From DYJE01 sp041660385 (GTDB taxonomy: Bacteria; Desulfobacterota; Desulfobacteria; Desulfobacterales; Desulfolunaceae), in assembly GCA_041660385.1 (NCBI GenBank), contig JBAZWJ010000007.1, forward strand, positions 1 to 64,000: DNA of 64,000 nucleotides, in the 5' to 3' direction. The number at the start of each line of letters is the position of its first letter. The stretch's first letter is position 1. Below the pieces are notes generated by a model that was given only the letters and a program-made list of their open reading frames with translations, ran no database searches and was not told the DNA's origin. This document shows, piece by piece, positions 32,570 to 42,278 of the stretch. A program made the translations under genes and the position numbers.

Positions 32570-33748
32570 ATGAGACCACTGAAAATAGCTGAAGGCATTT
32601 ACGATGTGGGTGTCAAGGACTGGAATATCCGCGATTTTCACGGCTACTCCACGTATAACGGCACCACTTACAACTCCTTTCTCATCGTGGACGAAAAAGT
32701 CGTCCTCATCGACACGGTGAAAAAAGGGTTCGGAGAAGAACTTCTCAAAAACATTTCAAAAATAATCGACCCGAAAAAAATCGATATCGTTGTGAGCAAT
32801 CATGCCGAGATGGACCATTCGGGCTGCCTTACTCAGGTGATGGAAGCCATCGGCGAAGACAAACCAGTGTACTGCTCCAAAATGGGTGAAAAAAACCTCA
32901 AGGCTCATTTTTCAAAAAAGCTAAACTACCAGGTGGTGAGTAACACCTTCACCCTGCCCATCGGCAAAAGGACGCTTCACTTTCTTGAAACACGGATGCT
33001 TCACTGGCCGGACAGCATGTTCACCTACATCCCCGAAGACAAAATCCTGTTTTCAAGCGATGCCTTTGGCCAGCATTTCGCCGGGCACGAAGATTTCGAC
33101 GATGAGGTGGGCGCATCCATTCTGGATCACGCAAAAAAATATTACGCTAACATCCTTTTGCTCTATGCACCCAAGGTGAAAGCCCTTATCGAGTCTGTGG
33201 TGGCCATGAAACTGGACATCAAAACCATCTGCCCCGATCACGGCATCATCTGGCGCAAAGATCCGTCTGTCATCATCAATAAATACATGGAATGGAGCGA
33301 CCAGAAACCTTCCAAAAAAGCATTGGTGATCTACGACACCATGTGGCACAGCACTGAAAAAATGGCGGAAGCCATCACATCCGGCCTTAATTCAGCCGGT
33401 GTTTACGCCATTCCCATGCATGCCCGGAAATGGCATCGAAGCGACATTATGACGGAAATCATGGACGCAGGCCTTGTGGTGATTGGCTCCCCCACTCTGA
33501 ACAACGGCCTCTTCCCCACCCTTTCCGATGTAATGACCTATATGAAAGGCTTGAAACCCCAGAACAAAAAAGCTGCGGCTTTCGGGTCTTACGGATGGAG
33601 CGGTGAAGCGGTGAAACTGATCAACGCAGAATTCGAAGACATGGGATTTTCCCTTGCCCATGAGGGACTCAAAATGCAGTACGTTCCCGATGAAAACCAG
33701 CTTGCAACGTGTTTTGACTTCGGGAAACAACTCGCCGAATCGTTATGA
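32570..33748 (+). CDS. roo: Rubredoxin:oxygen oxidoreductase / FprA-type flavodiiron protein
   Basis: 392 residues. N-terminal MBL-like diiron domain with HAEMDHSG (H78, E80, D82, H83) and further ligands in FLETRMLHWPDS, SSDAFGQH and CPDHGIIW. The C-terminal flavodoxin domain starts near residue 253 (KKALVIYDTMWHSTEKMA) with a later GSYGWSGEA. Reduces O2 (or NO) using electrons from rubredoxin. The operon with two rubredoxins and a rubrerythrin fits oxygen detoxification. Its stop overlaps the next gene by ATGA. Confidence 0.94.
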   Translation: MRPLKIAEGIYDVGVKDWNIRDFHGYSTYNGTTYNSFLIVDEKVVLIDTVKKGFGEELLKNISKIIDPKKIDIVVSNHAEMDHSGCLTQVMEAIGEDKPVYCSKMGEKNLKAHFSKKLNYQVVSNTFTLPIGKRTLHFLETRMLHWPDSMFTYIPEDKILFSSDAFGQHFAGHEDFDDEVGASILDHAKKYYANILLLYAPKVKALIESVVAMKLDIKTICPDHGIIWRKDPSVIINKYMEWSDQKPSKKALVIYDTMWHSTEKMAEAITSGLNSAGVYAIPMHARKWHRSDIMTEIMDAGLVVIGSPTLNNGLFPTLSDVMTYMKGLKPQNKKAAAFGSYGWSGEAVKLINAEFEDMGFSLAHEGLKMQYVPDENQLATCFDFGKQLAESL

Positions 33749-34431
33749 GCCAGAAACGTTCAGGAATAAAACTGAAACGGGAATTATCCGATCTTCTGTT
33801 GCAGGACGATTTCGGCAAGGTACTGGAAAACCTTCCGGGACTTCCTGCAAAAAAGACCCTCAACGCCCTGATTTCATTTTTATGCCAACTGAACGAGCTT
33901 GTGCGCTGGAGATCCATAACAGCCTTGGGCATCATGGTTTCACTGCTTTCGGAAGAAATGCCCGAGGAAGGGCGTATACTTATGCGTCGTTTCATGTGGA
34001 TGCTCAACGAAGAGTCCGGTGGCATCGGCTGGGGAGTTCCCGAAACCATGGGTGAGATTATTGCACGAAGCCCGGTTCTTGGTACTGAATTCAACAGGAT
34101 TCTCGTGTCCTATCTGGATGAAAACGGAAATTATCTGGACCATGACCCACTCAGGCAAGGTGCTCTTTGGGGTATTGCCAGAGTTTCGGAAACAAAACCG
34201 AAACTCATGATTGACAGTGTGTGTTTTGCCCGTCCATATCTGGATTCTGACAATGCTGTAAACAGAGGACTTGCCTGCATCATCGCCGATTTTCTCAGAG
34301 ACAAGGACGCTGTTGACCGTTTAAACCATCTGACGATGGACAAAACGGAAATAACTCTATATAAAGAAGGATATTTCAATCGCTGCACCATAAGCGATCT
34401 TGCCGGAAAAGCCTTGAACAGACTTTCCTGA
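33745..34431 (+). CDS. HEAT-repeat-like protein (DVU0298-like)
   Basis: 228 residues, soluble, all helical by appearance, with repeats such as LNALISFLCQLNELVRWRSI and HDPLRQGALWGIARVSE typical of HEAT-type folds. It resembles a protein family found in sulfate reducers (DVU0298-like) that has no established function. Translational coupling with ROO (ATGA) suggests a link to oxygen or electron handling; this is inferred. Confidence 0.65.
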   Translation: MSQKRSGIKLKRELSDLLLQDDFGKVLENLPGLPAKKTLNALISFLCQLNELVRWRSITALGIMVSLLSEEMPEEGRILMRRFMWMLNEESGGIGWGVPETMGEIIARSPVLGTEFNRILVSYLDENGNYLDHDPLRQGALWGIARVSETKPKLMIDSVCFARPYLDSDNAVNRGLACIIADFLRDKDAVDRLNHLTMDKTEITLYKEGYFNRCTISDLAGKALNRLS

Positions 34432-34474
34432 CTCCTTAAAAGCAGACGCCCCCTATAGAACGGAGAAAGGATTT

Positions 34475-35824
34475 ATGAAAATGACCTGCACCTTACGTCT
34501 TTCAGATTTCATGAACGGCCTTGTCCGAAGAAATCCCGGAGAACACGAATTCCATCAGGCTGTCCATGAAGTGGCTAAAGACGTGCTTCCCTTTGTCGAA
34601 TCAAAATCTATTTATTGCGCAAACAGAATCCTCGAACGCATGACTGAACCGGACCGCATTATCATCTTCAGGGTAAGCTGGGAAGATGACGAAGGGAACA
34701 TCCGCGCCAACCGGGGTTACAGGGTTCAGTTCAATAACTCCATCGGACCTTACAAAGGTGGTTTGCGTTTCGACAAAGGCCTCAACCTCAGCATTCTGAA
34801 ATTCCTGGGATTCGAGCAGACATTCAAGAATTCCCTTACCGGCCTTCCTTTAGGTGGTGGCAAAGGGGGTTCCGATTTCAATCCCAAAGGAAAATCGGAA
34901 CATGAAATCATGCGATTCTGCCAATCATTCATGACGGAACTGGCGCGTCACATCGGCCCGGATACGGATATTCCCGCCGGAGACATCGGGGTGGGTTCCC
35001 GTGAAATCAGCTACATGTTCGGCCAGTACAAGCGCCTTTCCAACACTTTCACAGGTACTTTGACAGGCAAAGGTCTGTCTTACGGTGGCAGTATGATACG
35101 GACCGAAGCCACGGGATACGGCTGCGTATACATGATGGACAACATATTAAAACAGCACGGCAATGGCCTTGAGTGGAAAACTGCCCTTGTTTCAGGATCG
35201 GGTAATGTTGCCCAGTACACTATGGAAAAACTCATCGACTCCGGTGCCAAGATTTTAACCGCTTCAGACAGTTCCGGTTTTGTGTATGATAAAGACGGCA
35301 TCAACCGGGAAAAGCTGGAATACATCAAGCAGCTTAAAAATCAGCGGCGGGGACGAATTGCCGAATATGCCAAAGAATTCGGCGCGGAATACCACGAAGG
35401 CAAAAAACCCTGGAATGTTCCAGCTGACCTGGCCTTTCCCTGCGCCACCCAGAATGAAATCAATCTAAATGACGCCAAAGACCTTGTAAATAATGGCTGT
35501 ATCGCCGTTGCCGAAGGTGCCAACATGCCGGTGCATCTGGACGGAGTGGAACTCTTTGACGAAGCCGGTATTCTCTTTGCGCCCGCAAAAGCTGCCAATG
35601 CCGGTGGTGTTGCCGTCTCAGGACTTGAAATGACACAAAACAGCATGCGCCTTTCCTGGTCACGTGAAGAACTGGATGATCGTTTGAAAAAAATTATGAG
35701 ACATATTCACGACACATGCGTTGAATACGGAAGGGAAAATTCTAAAATCAATTACAGAAAAGGGGCCAACATCGGCGGATTTATCAAAGTGGCTGATGCG
35801 ATGGTGGCGTTTGGGAATTGTTAA
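34475..35824 (+). CDS. gdhA: NADP-type glutamate dehydrogenase
   Basis: 449 residues of the hexameric small GDH type that interconverts 2-oxoglutarate + ammonium and glutamate. Catalytic signature LPLGGGKGGSDFNPKGK, with RVQFNNSIGPYKGGLRF before it. The Rossmann domain with SGSGNVAQYTMEKL at about 236, and VAEGANMPVHLDGVELF. ATG 34475 chosen (AAGGA just upstream); 34481 is a possible alternative. Lies 43 nt after the HEAT-like gene. Confidence 0.95.
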   Translation: MKMTCTLRLSDFMNGLVRRNPGEHEFHQAVHEVAKDVLPFVESKSIYCANRILERMTEPDRIIIFRVSWEDDEGNIRANRGYRVQFNNSIGPYKGGLRFDKGLNLSILKFLGFEQTFKNSLTGLPLGGGKGGSDFNPKGKSEHEIMRFCQSFMTELARHIGPDTDIPAGDIGVGSREISYMFGQYKRLSNTFTGTLTGKGLSYGGSMIRTEATGYGCVYMMDNILKQHGNGLEWKTALVSGSGNVAQYTMEKLIDSGAKILTASDSSGFVYDKDGINREKLEYIKQLKNQRRGRIAEYAKEFGAEYHEGKKPWNVPADLAFPCATQNEINLNDAKDLVNNGCIAVAEGANMPVHLDGVELFDEAGILFAPAKAANAGGVAVSGLEMTQNSMRLSWSREELDDRLKKIMRHIHDTCVEYGRENSKINYRKGANIGGFIKVADAMVAFGNC

Positions 35825-35851
35825 CCAACAATTTTTTATAGGAGAATGATT

Positions 35852-36040
35852 ATGAAAATGGAACAGTACATCAGAGCATTTGCAGGTGGATTTATTCTTG
35901 TTACACTTCTTCTTTCCCTTTTTTCCTGCTGGTGGCTTCTTCTCACAGCTTTTGTGGGTGTAAACCTCCTGCAATCGGCATTTACGGGAATCTGCCCCCT
36001 TGAAATTATTCTAACCAAGTTTGGAATACCCAAAGAATAA
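35852..36040 (+). CDS. Small DUF2892-like membrane protein
   Basis: 62 residues with two hydrophobic helices (GGFILVTLLLSLFS and WWLLLTAFVGVNLLQSA) and the ending TGICPLEIILTKFGI. This matches the DUF2892 / YgaP C-terminal membrane domain. GGAG spaced 7 nt before the ATG at 35852 decides against the in-frame ATG 6 nt earlier. Inner membrane. Function unknown; possibly co-transcribed with gdhA. Confidence 0.8.
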   Translation: MKMEQYIRAFAGGFILVTLLLSLFSCWWLLLTAFVGVNLLQSAFTGICPLEIILTKFGIPKE

Positions 36041-36048
36041 CTTTTCAC

Positions 36049-36082
36049 AGCCTGAACGTCAGCAAATGCTTTCGTTCAGGCT
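36049..36082 (+). other. Perfect 10-bp hairpin after the small membrane gene
   Basis: AGCCTGAACG pairs with CGTTCAGGCT around a 14-nt loop, without a T-run. It lies between the DUF2892 gene and the efflux operon; probably a transcript end or processing signal. Confidence 0.45.
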
Positions 36083-36114
36083 GAATACACAAAAACGATT
36101 CAAACGGTGAAACC

Positions 36115-37599
36115 ATGAAACCCATCCTCTTATTCATCATTTCTTTTGTGCTTGCTTCGTCAGGCAGTGCCTGGTGTTCTGATCGTTACGATTATGATCG
36201 GATCAAGGGAGACTATCCGGCCTATTACTGCCCGGTTTCAGCAGATACGTCATCCAAAGAAAAGGCGTTCTGTATTCTCGACAAGACCCTTTCCCTCAAA
36301 CTGGCACTGGACATGGCCCTAAAAAACAACCCGGACACCCAGGTGGCTGAAGCCAGAATCAGACAGAGCGAAGCCATGTTGAAACGGGCAAACGCCGCGT
36401 TCATGCCGGTGGTGAATGTATACACCGAATACACACGTGGTGATTTTCCCTCCGGCTATCTGTTTAAAACCATTGATCAAAGGCTGTTCGAGAACGGCAC
36501 CAATTTCAATGATCCCGGTATCATCGAAAATTTCGAGACAGGCATCAGCGCCCAGCTCAGCCTGTTTGATGGCGGCAGACACATGATTGGCCGGAACATG
36601 GCCAGAGAAGATCTTTCCATGAGTACGTCAGACAGGCTGGCCACACGGAACAGCGTGGCGGCCCAACTGATCAACGCTTGGTACGACAATCTTTCCGCAT
36701 CGGAATATGTGAAGATTGCCGAAGAATCGGTGGTCTCCGTGAAAAGTCAGCTGGACATCATGACGGTGCGTTTCAAAGGCGGAAGTGCTTTGAGATCAGA
36801 TATCCTTTCTCTGAACGTCCGTCTGGCCCAGGCTGAAGAAGAAGTCCTTAAAAGCAAAAACCGCCACAAATTGGCAGGTGCAGCTCTTGCCACCATCCTT
36901 GGATTTCCCCCTGACCGTGATGTGACCATCGACCCCGCCCCTTTTTCACTGGCCCAGATTCCCGATTCTTATGAAAAAGGCATGGAGCAGGCCATGGTGA
37001 AACGGCCTGAACTCACAAAAATCAAATCCATGGTGAAAAAATCACGCATGGCCATGGATATGTCGAAAAGCGCTTATCTTCCAACTGCTGGCCTCATGGG
37101 TAAATATTATGTGGACGATCCGTCCATGGATTATGAGACAGACCGGGACAACTGGGCCATCGGCGTCATGGTGAACTGGAACATCTTCAGCGGTTTTTCA
37201 GACAAAGCCGGAACAGCCTCAGCTGACGCCGGTTTAAGGGAAGCCCTTTCCTCTGACCGTAAAACCCTTCTCGCCATCAGTTTTGATGTGAAAAACGCTT
37301 TTCTCCGGCGTGACGAAGCCACGGCCCGTATGGATGTATCCAGACGAAGCATTCTCATGGCCGAAGAAAACCTCGCTCTGGTGAAAAAACAGTACGAAGG
37401 CGGCTCAGCCACCATCACTCGCTATCTCGAAGCAGAACTGGACCGGAACACAGCAAAAATCAGAGCCACCTCAGCTTTCTACGACCATGAAAAAGCTGTG
37501 GCCGATATCGCAAGATCCATCGGCATTTTGTCAGAACCGGAACAGATCATAGCCCATGCCCCAGAGGAAAAAAATGAGGAGAAGATCAATGAAAAATAA
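36115..37599 (+). CDS. TolC-family outer-membrane efflux protein
   Basis: 494 residues with signal peptide (MKPILLFIISFVLASSGSAW). Long coiled-coil helices and paired repeats (LALDMALKNNPDTQVAEARI; MDVSRRSILMAEENLALVKK followed by QYEGGSATITRYLEAEL) are the TolC hallmark. Forms the outer-membrane channel of the pump whose adaptor and permease are encoded next. The 3' end overlaps the adaptor start by 11 nt. Confidence 0.9.
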   Translation: MKPILLFIISFVLASSGSAWCSDRYDYDRIKGDYPAYYCPVSADTSSKEKAFCILDKTLSLKLALDMALKNNPDTQVAEARIRQSEAMLKRANAAFMPVVNVYTEYTRGDFPSGYLFKTIDQRLFENGTNFNDPGIIENFETGISAQLSLFDGGRHMIGRNMAREDLSMSTSDRLATRNSVAAQLINAWYDNLSASEYVKIAEESVVSVKSQLDIMTVRFKGGSALRSDILSLNVRLAQAEEEVLKSKNRHKLAGAALATILGFPPDRDVTIDPAPFSLAQIPDSYEKGMEQAMVKRPELTKIKSMVKKSRMAMDMSKSAYLPTAGLMGKYYVDDPSMDYETDRDNWAIGVMVNWNIFSGFSDKAGTASADAGLREALSSDRKTLLAISFDVKNAFLRRDEATARMDVSRRSILMAEENLALVKKQYEGGSATITRYLEAELDRNTAKIRATSAFYDHEKAVADIARSIGILSEPEQIIAHAPEEKNEEKINEK

Positions 37600-38713
37600 A
37601 GCATCAAGATTCCCATTCATCTTTATTGTAACAGTCGCCCTTATGGTCTCTTGCCTTGTATCCTGCGGTTCAGACAAAGACGGGGCGACTGATACAAACG
37701 GCCCGGTCATCAATGTGAAAAACACAGACAAGGCAAAAATCGAAAAAGCCACCCAGTGGTACGATGCCGTGGGAACCATACGCCCCCGAACTGAAACAAG
37801 CATCGAATCCCAGGTGCCTGCCCAGATTATCAAGGTGATGATATCACCGGGATCAAAAGTCAAACGGGGTGACACCCTTTTCGTCCTTGACAGCCGCCAG
37901 TTTTCATCACGCTTAGGCAGTGCCAAAGAAGGACTCAAAGCAGCCCAGGCAGCCAAAGAACAGGCCAATCAGGGATTGATAGCCGCCAAGGCCAATTTCG
38001 CCCAGGCCGAATCTGAATACACCCGAGTGAAAAAATATTTTGAAACCGAAGCCGCTACCCGCCAGCAACTGGAACAGGCCAAAGCCAGTTTTATCACAGC
38101 CCAGGCCGCCGTGAAACAGGCCAGGGAAGCCCTTCTGGCCGCCGAAGCCGGTATCAAGCAGGCCGGTGCCGGCATCAATGAGGCCAATATCTCCCAAGGC
38201 TATACAGTGATCAAAGCCCCGGACAACGGTCAAGTATTAAGACGCATGGCTGAGCCCGGTGACATGGCCCTTCCTGGTAAACCCCTGGCTGTTATGAGAA
38301 CAAGTGGGGCCCTCCGCATTGAAGTGTTTGTCCGTGAAGGCCTGATCTCCAAAGTCACACCCGGCATGGAACTGGACGTGGAGATCAAAACCCTGGATAC
38401 CCAAACAAAAGCCATCGTGAACGAAGTGGTGCCTTACGCAGACCCGAAAACACGGACCTTTCTCGTCAAAGCCCAGCTTCCGGCCATGGAAGGTGCATAC
38501 CCCGGTATGTACGGCAAACTCAAAATCCCTGTCACGGAAAGTGACGTGATCACCATTCCGGCAAATGCCGTAAAAACCGTGGGGCAGCTTCAGATGGTTC
38601 TCGTCCAAGACAAGGAAGGCTGGAAATCACGGTTCATCAAAACCGGCCTTGCCATGGGTGATCGTGTTGAAGTTCTGAGCGGCCTTTCCGGAAATGAAAC
38701 CGTGGGTTATTGA
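37589..38713 (+). CDS. RND-pump periplasmic adaptor (membrane fusion lipoprotein)
   Basis: 374 residues. ATG 37589 with GAGGAG 7 nt upstream. Signal ending in LVSC (lipobox), so inner-membrane lipoprotein. The barrel-sandwich (lipoyl) part includes SQVPAQIIKVMISPGSKVKRGDTLFVLDSRQF, here recognisable by ISPGSKVKRGDTLFVLD. A long alpha-hairpin rich in Ala/Gln spans about 110-200, then a beta-barrel (VIKAPDNGQVLRRMAEPGD). Bridges TolC and the RND permease. Confidence 0.92.
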   Translation: MKNKASRFPFIFIVTVALMVSCLVSCGSDKDGATDTNGPVINVKNTDKAKIEKATQWYDAVGTIRPRTETSIESQVPAQIIKVMISPGSKVKRGDTLFVLDSRQFSSRLGSAKEGLKAAQAAKEQANQGLIAAKANFAQAESEYTRVKKYFETEAATRQQLEQAKASFITAQAAVKQAREALLAAEAGIKQAGAGINEANISQGYTVIKAPDNGQVLRRMAEPGDMALPGKPLAVMRTSGALRIEVFVREGLISKVTPGMELDVEIKTLDTQTKAIVNEVVPYADPKTRTFLVKAQLPAMEGAYPGMYGKLKIPVTESDVITIPANAVKTVGQLQMVLVQDKEGWKSRFIKTGLAMGDRVEVLSGLSGNETVGY

Positions 38714-38735
38714 ACATAAGTGAGGACTAACACCA

Positions 38736-41700
38736 ATGAACCAGACTGAAAACCAGCTTGAACAAAAACCGGATGGTTTTATCATCGGTATCGTGAGGAG
38801 CTTCCTCAAACCCTCCCTTTCCGTCATGATGATCGTCATATCGCTGCTCCTGGGCCTTGCCGCCATCCTGATCACACCCAGAGAGGAAGAACCCCAGATC
38901 GTGGTTCCCATGGCGGATATTTATATCAATGTCCCCGGATCAAGCCCTGAGGAAGTGGAACAATTGGCCGCAGCGCCCCTTGAACGTTTGCTGTGGCAGA
39001 TCGACGGGGTCGAGTACGTGTACTCCATGTCCAATAGGGATATGGCCGTGGTCACGGTCCGATTTTTCGTTGGTGAAGACAGGGAAAACTCCCTGGTGAA
39101 GCTCCGAAATAAAATCGAGATGAACATCGACAAAGTATCTCCGGTGATCAAGGGTTGGGTAGTCAAACCCATCGAAATCGACGATGTTCCCATTGTGACC
39201 CTTGCCCTCTACTCGGACAGATACAATGACAACGAGCTGCTGCGCGTGGGCGATGAAGTTCTCGCCCGGCTTTCGGAAGTAAAAAACATTTCGGGAACCA
39301 CCCTCACCGGCGGAAGGAAACGGGAGATTCAGGTCTCCCTTTCACCCGAACGGATGAACGGACTTGGCGTTTCCCTTCTTGAAGTGTACCAGGCCCTTTC
39401 GGCCTCGGATGCGTCCATCACCGCCGGAAGTTTTTCCCAGTTCAACAAAGAATTCAAAGTCATCGGCAACGCCTTTATCTCATCGGCAGATGAAGCCGCG
39501 TCCCTGGTGGTTGGAGTTGCAGGAGACAGACCCATTTATCTCCGAGATATTGCCGATATCACCGACGGCCCTGAAGAAGCGTCGACCTACTCGAAAATCA
39601 GCTTTTCCGATGCTTACAGAAACGCCCACGGCATGAACAATGCTCCCCGTTCCTGCCCTGCGGTCACCATCGCCCTGTCCAAGAAAAAAGGCACAAATGC
39701 CGTGGCCGTTGCTGAAGATGTCCTGAAAAAAATCGAAAGCTTTAAAGGCACCGTGATTCCTGATGATATCCAATACATCGTCACCCGGAACAACGGGGAA
39801 ACAGCGAAAGAAAAAGTCAACGAACTCCTGAATGCCCTTTTCTTCGCCGTGGTTTCCGTGGTCATTCTCCTTGCCTTCACCTTGGGTTGGAAAGAATCCC
39901 TGGTGGTGGCTCTTTCCGTTCCCATCAGCTTTGCACTGGCTCTTTTCGTCAACTATCTGTTCGGTTACACCATCAACCGCGTCACCTTGTTCGCTCTGAT
40001 TTTATCTCTTGGACTAGTGGTGGACGACCCCATCATGAATGTGGACAACATTCAGCGGAACATCATCAAAGGTGTGCTGAAACCCTTTGAAGCCACACTT
40101 TTTGCCGTGAGAGAAGTATTGAATCCCGTGGTGATGTCCACCATTGCCATCGTGGTTTGTTTCATCCCGCTTTTCTTCATCACAGGAATGATGGGGCCAT
40201 ACATGGCACCCATGGCTGCCAACGTCCCTTTAACGATTTTCTTTTCACTGGTTGCCTCCCTGACCGTAATTCCTTGGATGTCCCATCTCTTGTTGAAAAA
40301 TCTGAAAACCGGCGCGAGCGATGAAGACGCCCACGCTAAAAAGGACGTGAAGGACACAACGATTTCCAGATTCTATAGGAAAGTCCTGGGTTTTTTCTTC
40401 GCTTCGTCAAAACACCGCAAAGGGCTGGCCGTCACCATTGTAGGACTTCTTGTAATGTCCATGCTTCTTGGCGTGTTCGGTCTTGTGCCCCTCAAGCTTC
40501 TTCCCTTTGATAACAAGAACGAGTTCCAACTGGTGATCGACATGCCCGAAGGAAGCACTCTGGAACAAACGGAAAGCGTGGTCACAAAGTTTGAGGATTA
40601 CTTGAGGAAAGTTCCTGAAGTCACATCCATGGTGTCGTACACCGGTGTCTCCTCACCCATGGATTTCAACGGCATGGTCAGACACTATTACCTGAGATCC
40701 CAGGGAAATCTGGCCGACATTAGGGTTAACCTTCTCCATAAATCTGAGCGTGACATGCAGAGTCACGCCATTGTGCTGCGATTAAGATTCGACCTTCAAG
40801 CCATTGCAGAACGTGAAAAAGCGTCCCTTAAAATCGTGGAAGTTCCTCCTGGTCCGCCTGTTCTTTCAACCATCGTGGCGGAAGTTTACGGAAGCCCCCA
40901 CAACAGCAACAGGGATCTGATCGAAGCCGGAAAAAAAGTAAAACAGGTGATGAGGGACGAACGTTTTGTGGTTGACATCGACAGCACGGATCTGGAAGAA
41001 AGGGATCGTGTTGAAGTCTCTGTTGATCGCGAAAAAGCGGCCCTTCACGGTGTAAGAACCCAGGACATCATCATGACCTTGAGGGGTGCTGTGGGAGGTC
41101 TCGTCCCGGCCCAGGTTCATCTCCCCGGCGAGCGCAAACAGCTGAACATCAAAGTCATTCTCCCGGTAAGCGAAAGATCCGGCATTGTCCGCCTGAGTCA
41201 AATTCCTGTGAAAGGTATGGACGGAAACATGGTGCCTCTGGCCGAACTTACCACTTTCAAAACCGTGGCCGATGACCAGCCCATCTTCCACAAAAATCTT
41301 GAAAAAGTCCTGTTCGTCACAGCGGAAATGGCTGGTCGCGCTCCGGCTGAAGCTGTTCTTTCCATGGAATCCAAAATCAAGAAAATGGATCTGGGGGAAG
41401 GCATCCGTGTGAACTGGTCCGGCGAAGGAGAATGGGACATCACCATCCGGGTGTTCCGTGACATGGGCATCGCCTTTGCGGCCGCCCTCATCGGCCTTTA
41501 TCTGATTCTCGTGATCCAGTCCGGTTCGTTAAGTCTGCCGGTTCTGATCATGTTGGCTATTCCTTTAACACTTCTCGGCATCATGCCCGGTTTCTTCCTC
41601 CTGAACGTGATATTCGGTGAAACAATCAACGGGTTTAAAAACCCCATTTTCTTCACAGCCACCAGCATGATCGGCATGATCGCACTGGGCGGCATCGTGA

Positions 41701-41972
41701 TCCGAAATTCCCTGTTCCTCATCGAGTTTATTCAGGATTCCATCAAGGAAGGCATGGAATTCAAGGAAGCCCTGTACCAGAGCGGTGCCATGCGCCTCCG
41801 GCCCATTCTGCTCACAGCCATCGCCGCAACCATCGGAGCCGTGCCCATCACATTTGACCCGGTGTTCTCCGGCCTTGCCTGGGCCCTGATATTCGGGCTT
41901 TTCGCATCAACCTTGTTTACGTTGATTGTTATTCCGGTTGCTTATTATGCCCTGTATGCGGACAAGGCGTGA
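38736..41972 (+). CDS. RND-family efflux permease (AcrB/HAE-like)
   Basis: 1078 residues with the RND layout: a TM helix near residue 30, a large periplasmic loop, TM2-6 at about 365-530, a second loop and the final TM cluster. TM4 carries the proton-relay aspartates in LGLVVDDPIMNVDN, where AIVVVEN-type sequence is usual, so the residues after the DD pair are unusual. Proton-driven tripartite efflux is expected; the substrate is unknown. Last gene of the TolC-adaptor-pump operon. Confidence 0.92.
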   Translation: MNQTENQLEQKPDGFIIGIVRSFLKPSLSVMMIVISLLLGLAAILITPREEEPQIVVPMADIYINVPGSSPEEVEQLAAAPLERLLWQIDGVEYVYSMSNRDMAVVTVRFFVGEDRENSLVKLRNKIEMNIDKVSPVIKGWVVKPIEIDDVPIVTLALYSDRYNDNELLRVGDEVLARLSEVKNISGTTLTGGRKREIQVSLSPERMNGLGVSLLEVYQALSASDASITAGSFSQFNKEFKVIGNAFISSADEAASLVVGVAGDRPIYLRDIADITDGPEEASTYSKISFSDAYRNAHGMNNAPRSCPAVTIALSKKKGTNAVAVAEDVLKKIESFKGTVIPDDIQYIVTRNNGETAKEKVNELLNALFFAVVSVVILLAFTLGWKESLVVALSVPISFALALFVNYLFGYTINRVTLFALILSLGLVVDDPIMNVDNIQRNIIKGVLKPFEATLFAVREVLNPVVMSTIAIVVCFIPLFFITGMMGPYMAPMAANVPLTIFFSLVASLTVIPWMSHLLLKNLKTGASDEDAHAKKDVKDTTISRFYRKVLGFFFASSKHRKGLAVTIVGLLVMSMLLGVFGLVPLKLLPFDNKNEFQLVIDMPEGSTLEQTESVVTKFEDYLRKVPEVTSMVSYTGVSSPMDFNGMVRHYYLRSQGNLADIRVNLLHKSERDMQSHAIVLRLRFDLQAIAEREKASLKIVEVPPGPPVLSTIVAEVYGSPHNSNRDLIEAGKKVKQVMRDERFVVDIDSTDLEERDRVEVSVDREKAALHGVRTQDIIMTLRGAVGGLVPAQVHLPGERKQLNIKVILPVSERSGIVRLSQIPVKGMDGNMVPLAELTTFKTVADDQPIFHKNLEKVLFVTAEMAGRAPAEAVLSMESKIKKMDLGEGIRVNWSGEGEWDITIRVFRDMGIAFAAALIGLYLILVIQSGSLSLPVLIMLAIPLTLLGIMPGFFLLNVIFGETINGFKNPIFFTATSMIGMIALGGIVIRNSLFLIEFIQDSIKEGMEFKEALYQSGAMRLRPILLTAIAATIGAVPITFDPVFSGLAWALIFGLFASTLFTLIVIPVAYYALYADKA

Positions 41973-41981
41973 TGATTTGTA

Positions 41982-42003
41982 TATAATGCAATAAGGCATT
42001 ATA
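41982..42003. promoter_or_regulatory. Operator-like perfect palindrome before the hipB remnant
   Basis: TATAATGC-N6-GCATTATA is an 8-6-8 perfect inverted repeat. A second, looser one (ATGCA-N10-TGCAT, 42011-42030) follows. These are likely the binding sites of the HipB-type autorepressor, with -10-like TATAAT sequence inside. Confidence 0.55.
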
Positions 42004-42032
42004 AATGATAATGCATCACATATAGTGCATAT

Positions 42033-42278
42033 ATGCTTTTCGATATTGGACAACATATCCGGCAGGCCCGGAAAAAACGAAATCTTTCCCAGGCGCAAAT
42101 AGCCAAAGCCTTAGGGATGAGCCGGACCACCATCGGACAGATCGAAAACGGAACTGTACAGGACGTGGGCGTACGAAAACTGATCCGTGTACTATAATTT
42201 CTGAGGCTTGAGCTGCGCGTCAGAAATGCAGGTGCGCCGCCCACCCTTGAAGAACTCCGTGAAGAGGTGGTGGACTGA
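42033..42278 (+). pseudogene. hipB: hipB-like antitoxin gene with one nonsense codon
   Basis: The XRE-type HTH reads well (IGQHIRQARKKRNLSQAQIA, ALGMSRTTIGQIENG) to KLIRVL, then meets TAA. Without leaving the frame it continues FLRLELRVRNAGAPP to the TGA at 42276-42278. A single G-to-T change (GAA to TAA) explains the stop, since intact relatives have RVLEFL. Original product would be 81 residues; the truncated one has 55 and keeps the HTH, so residual DNA binding is possible. Its TGA overlaps the hipA ATG. Confidence 0.85.
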
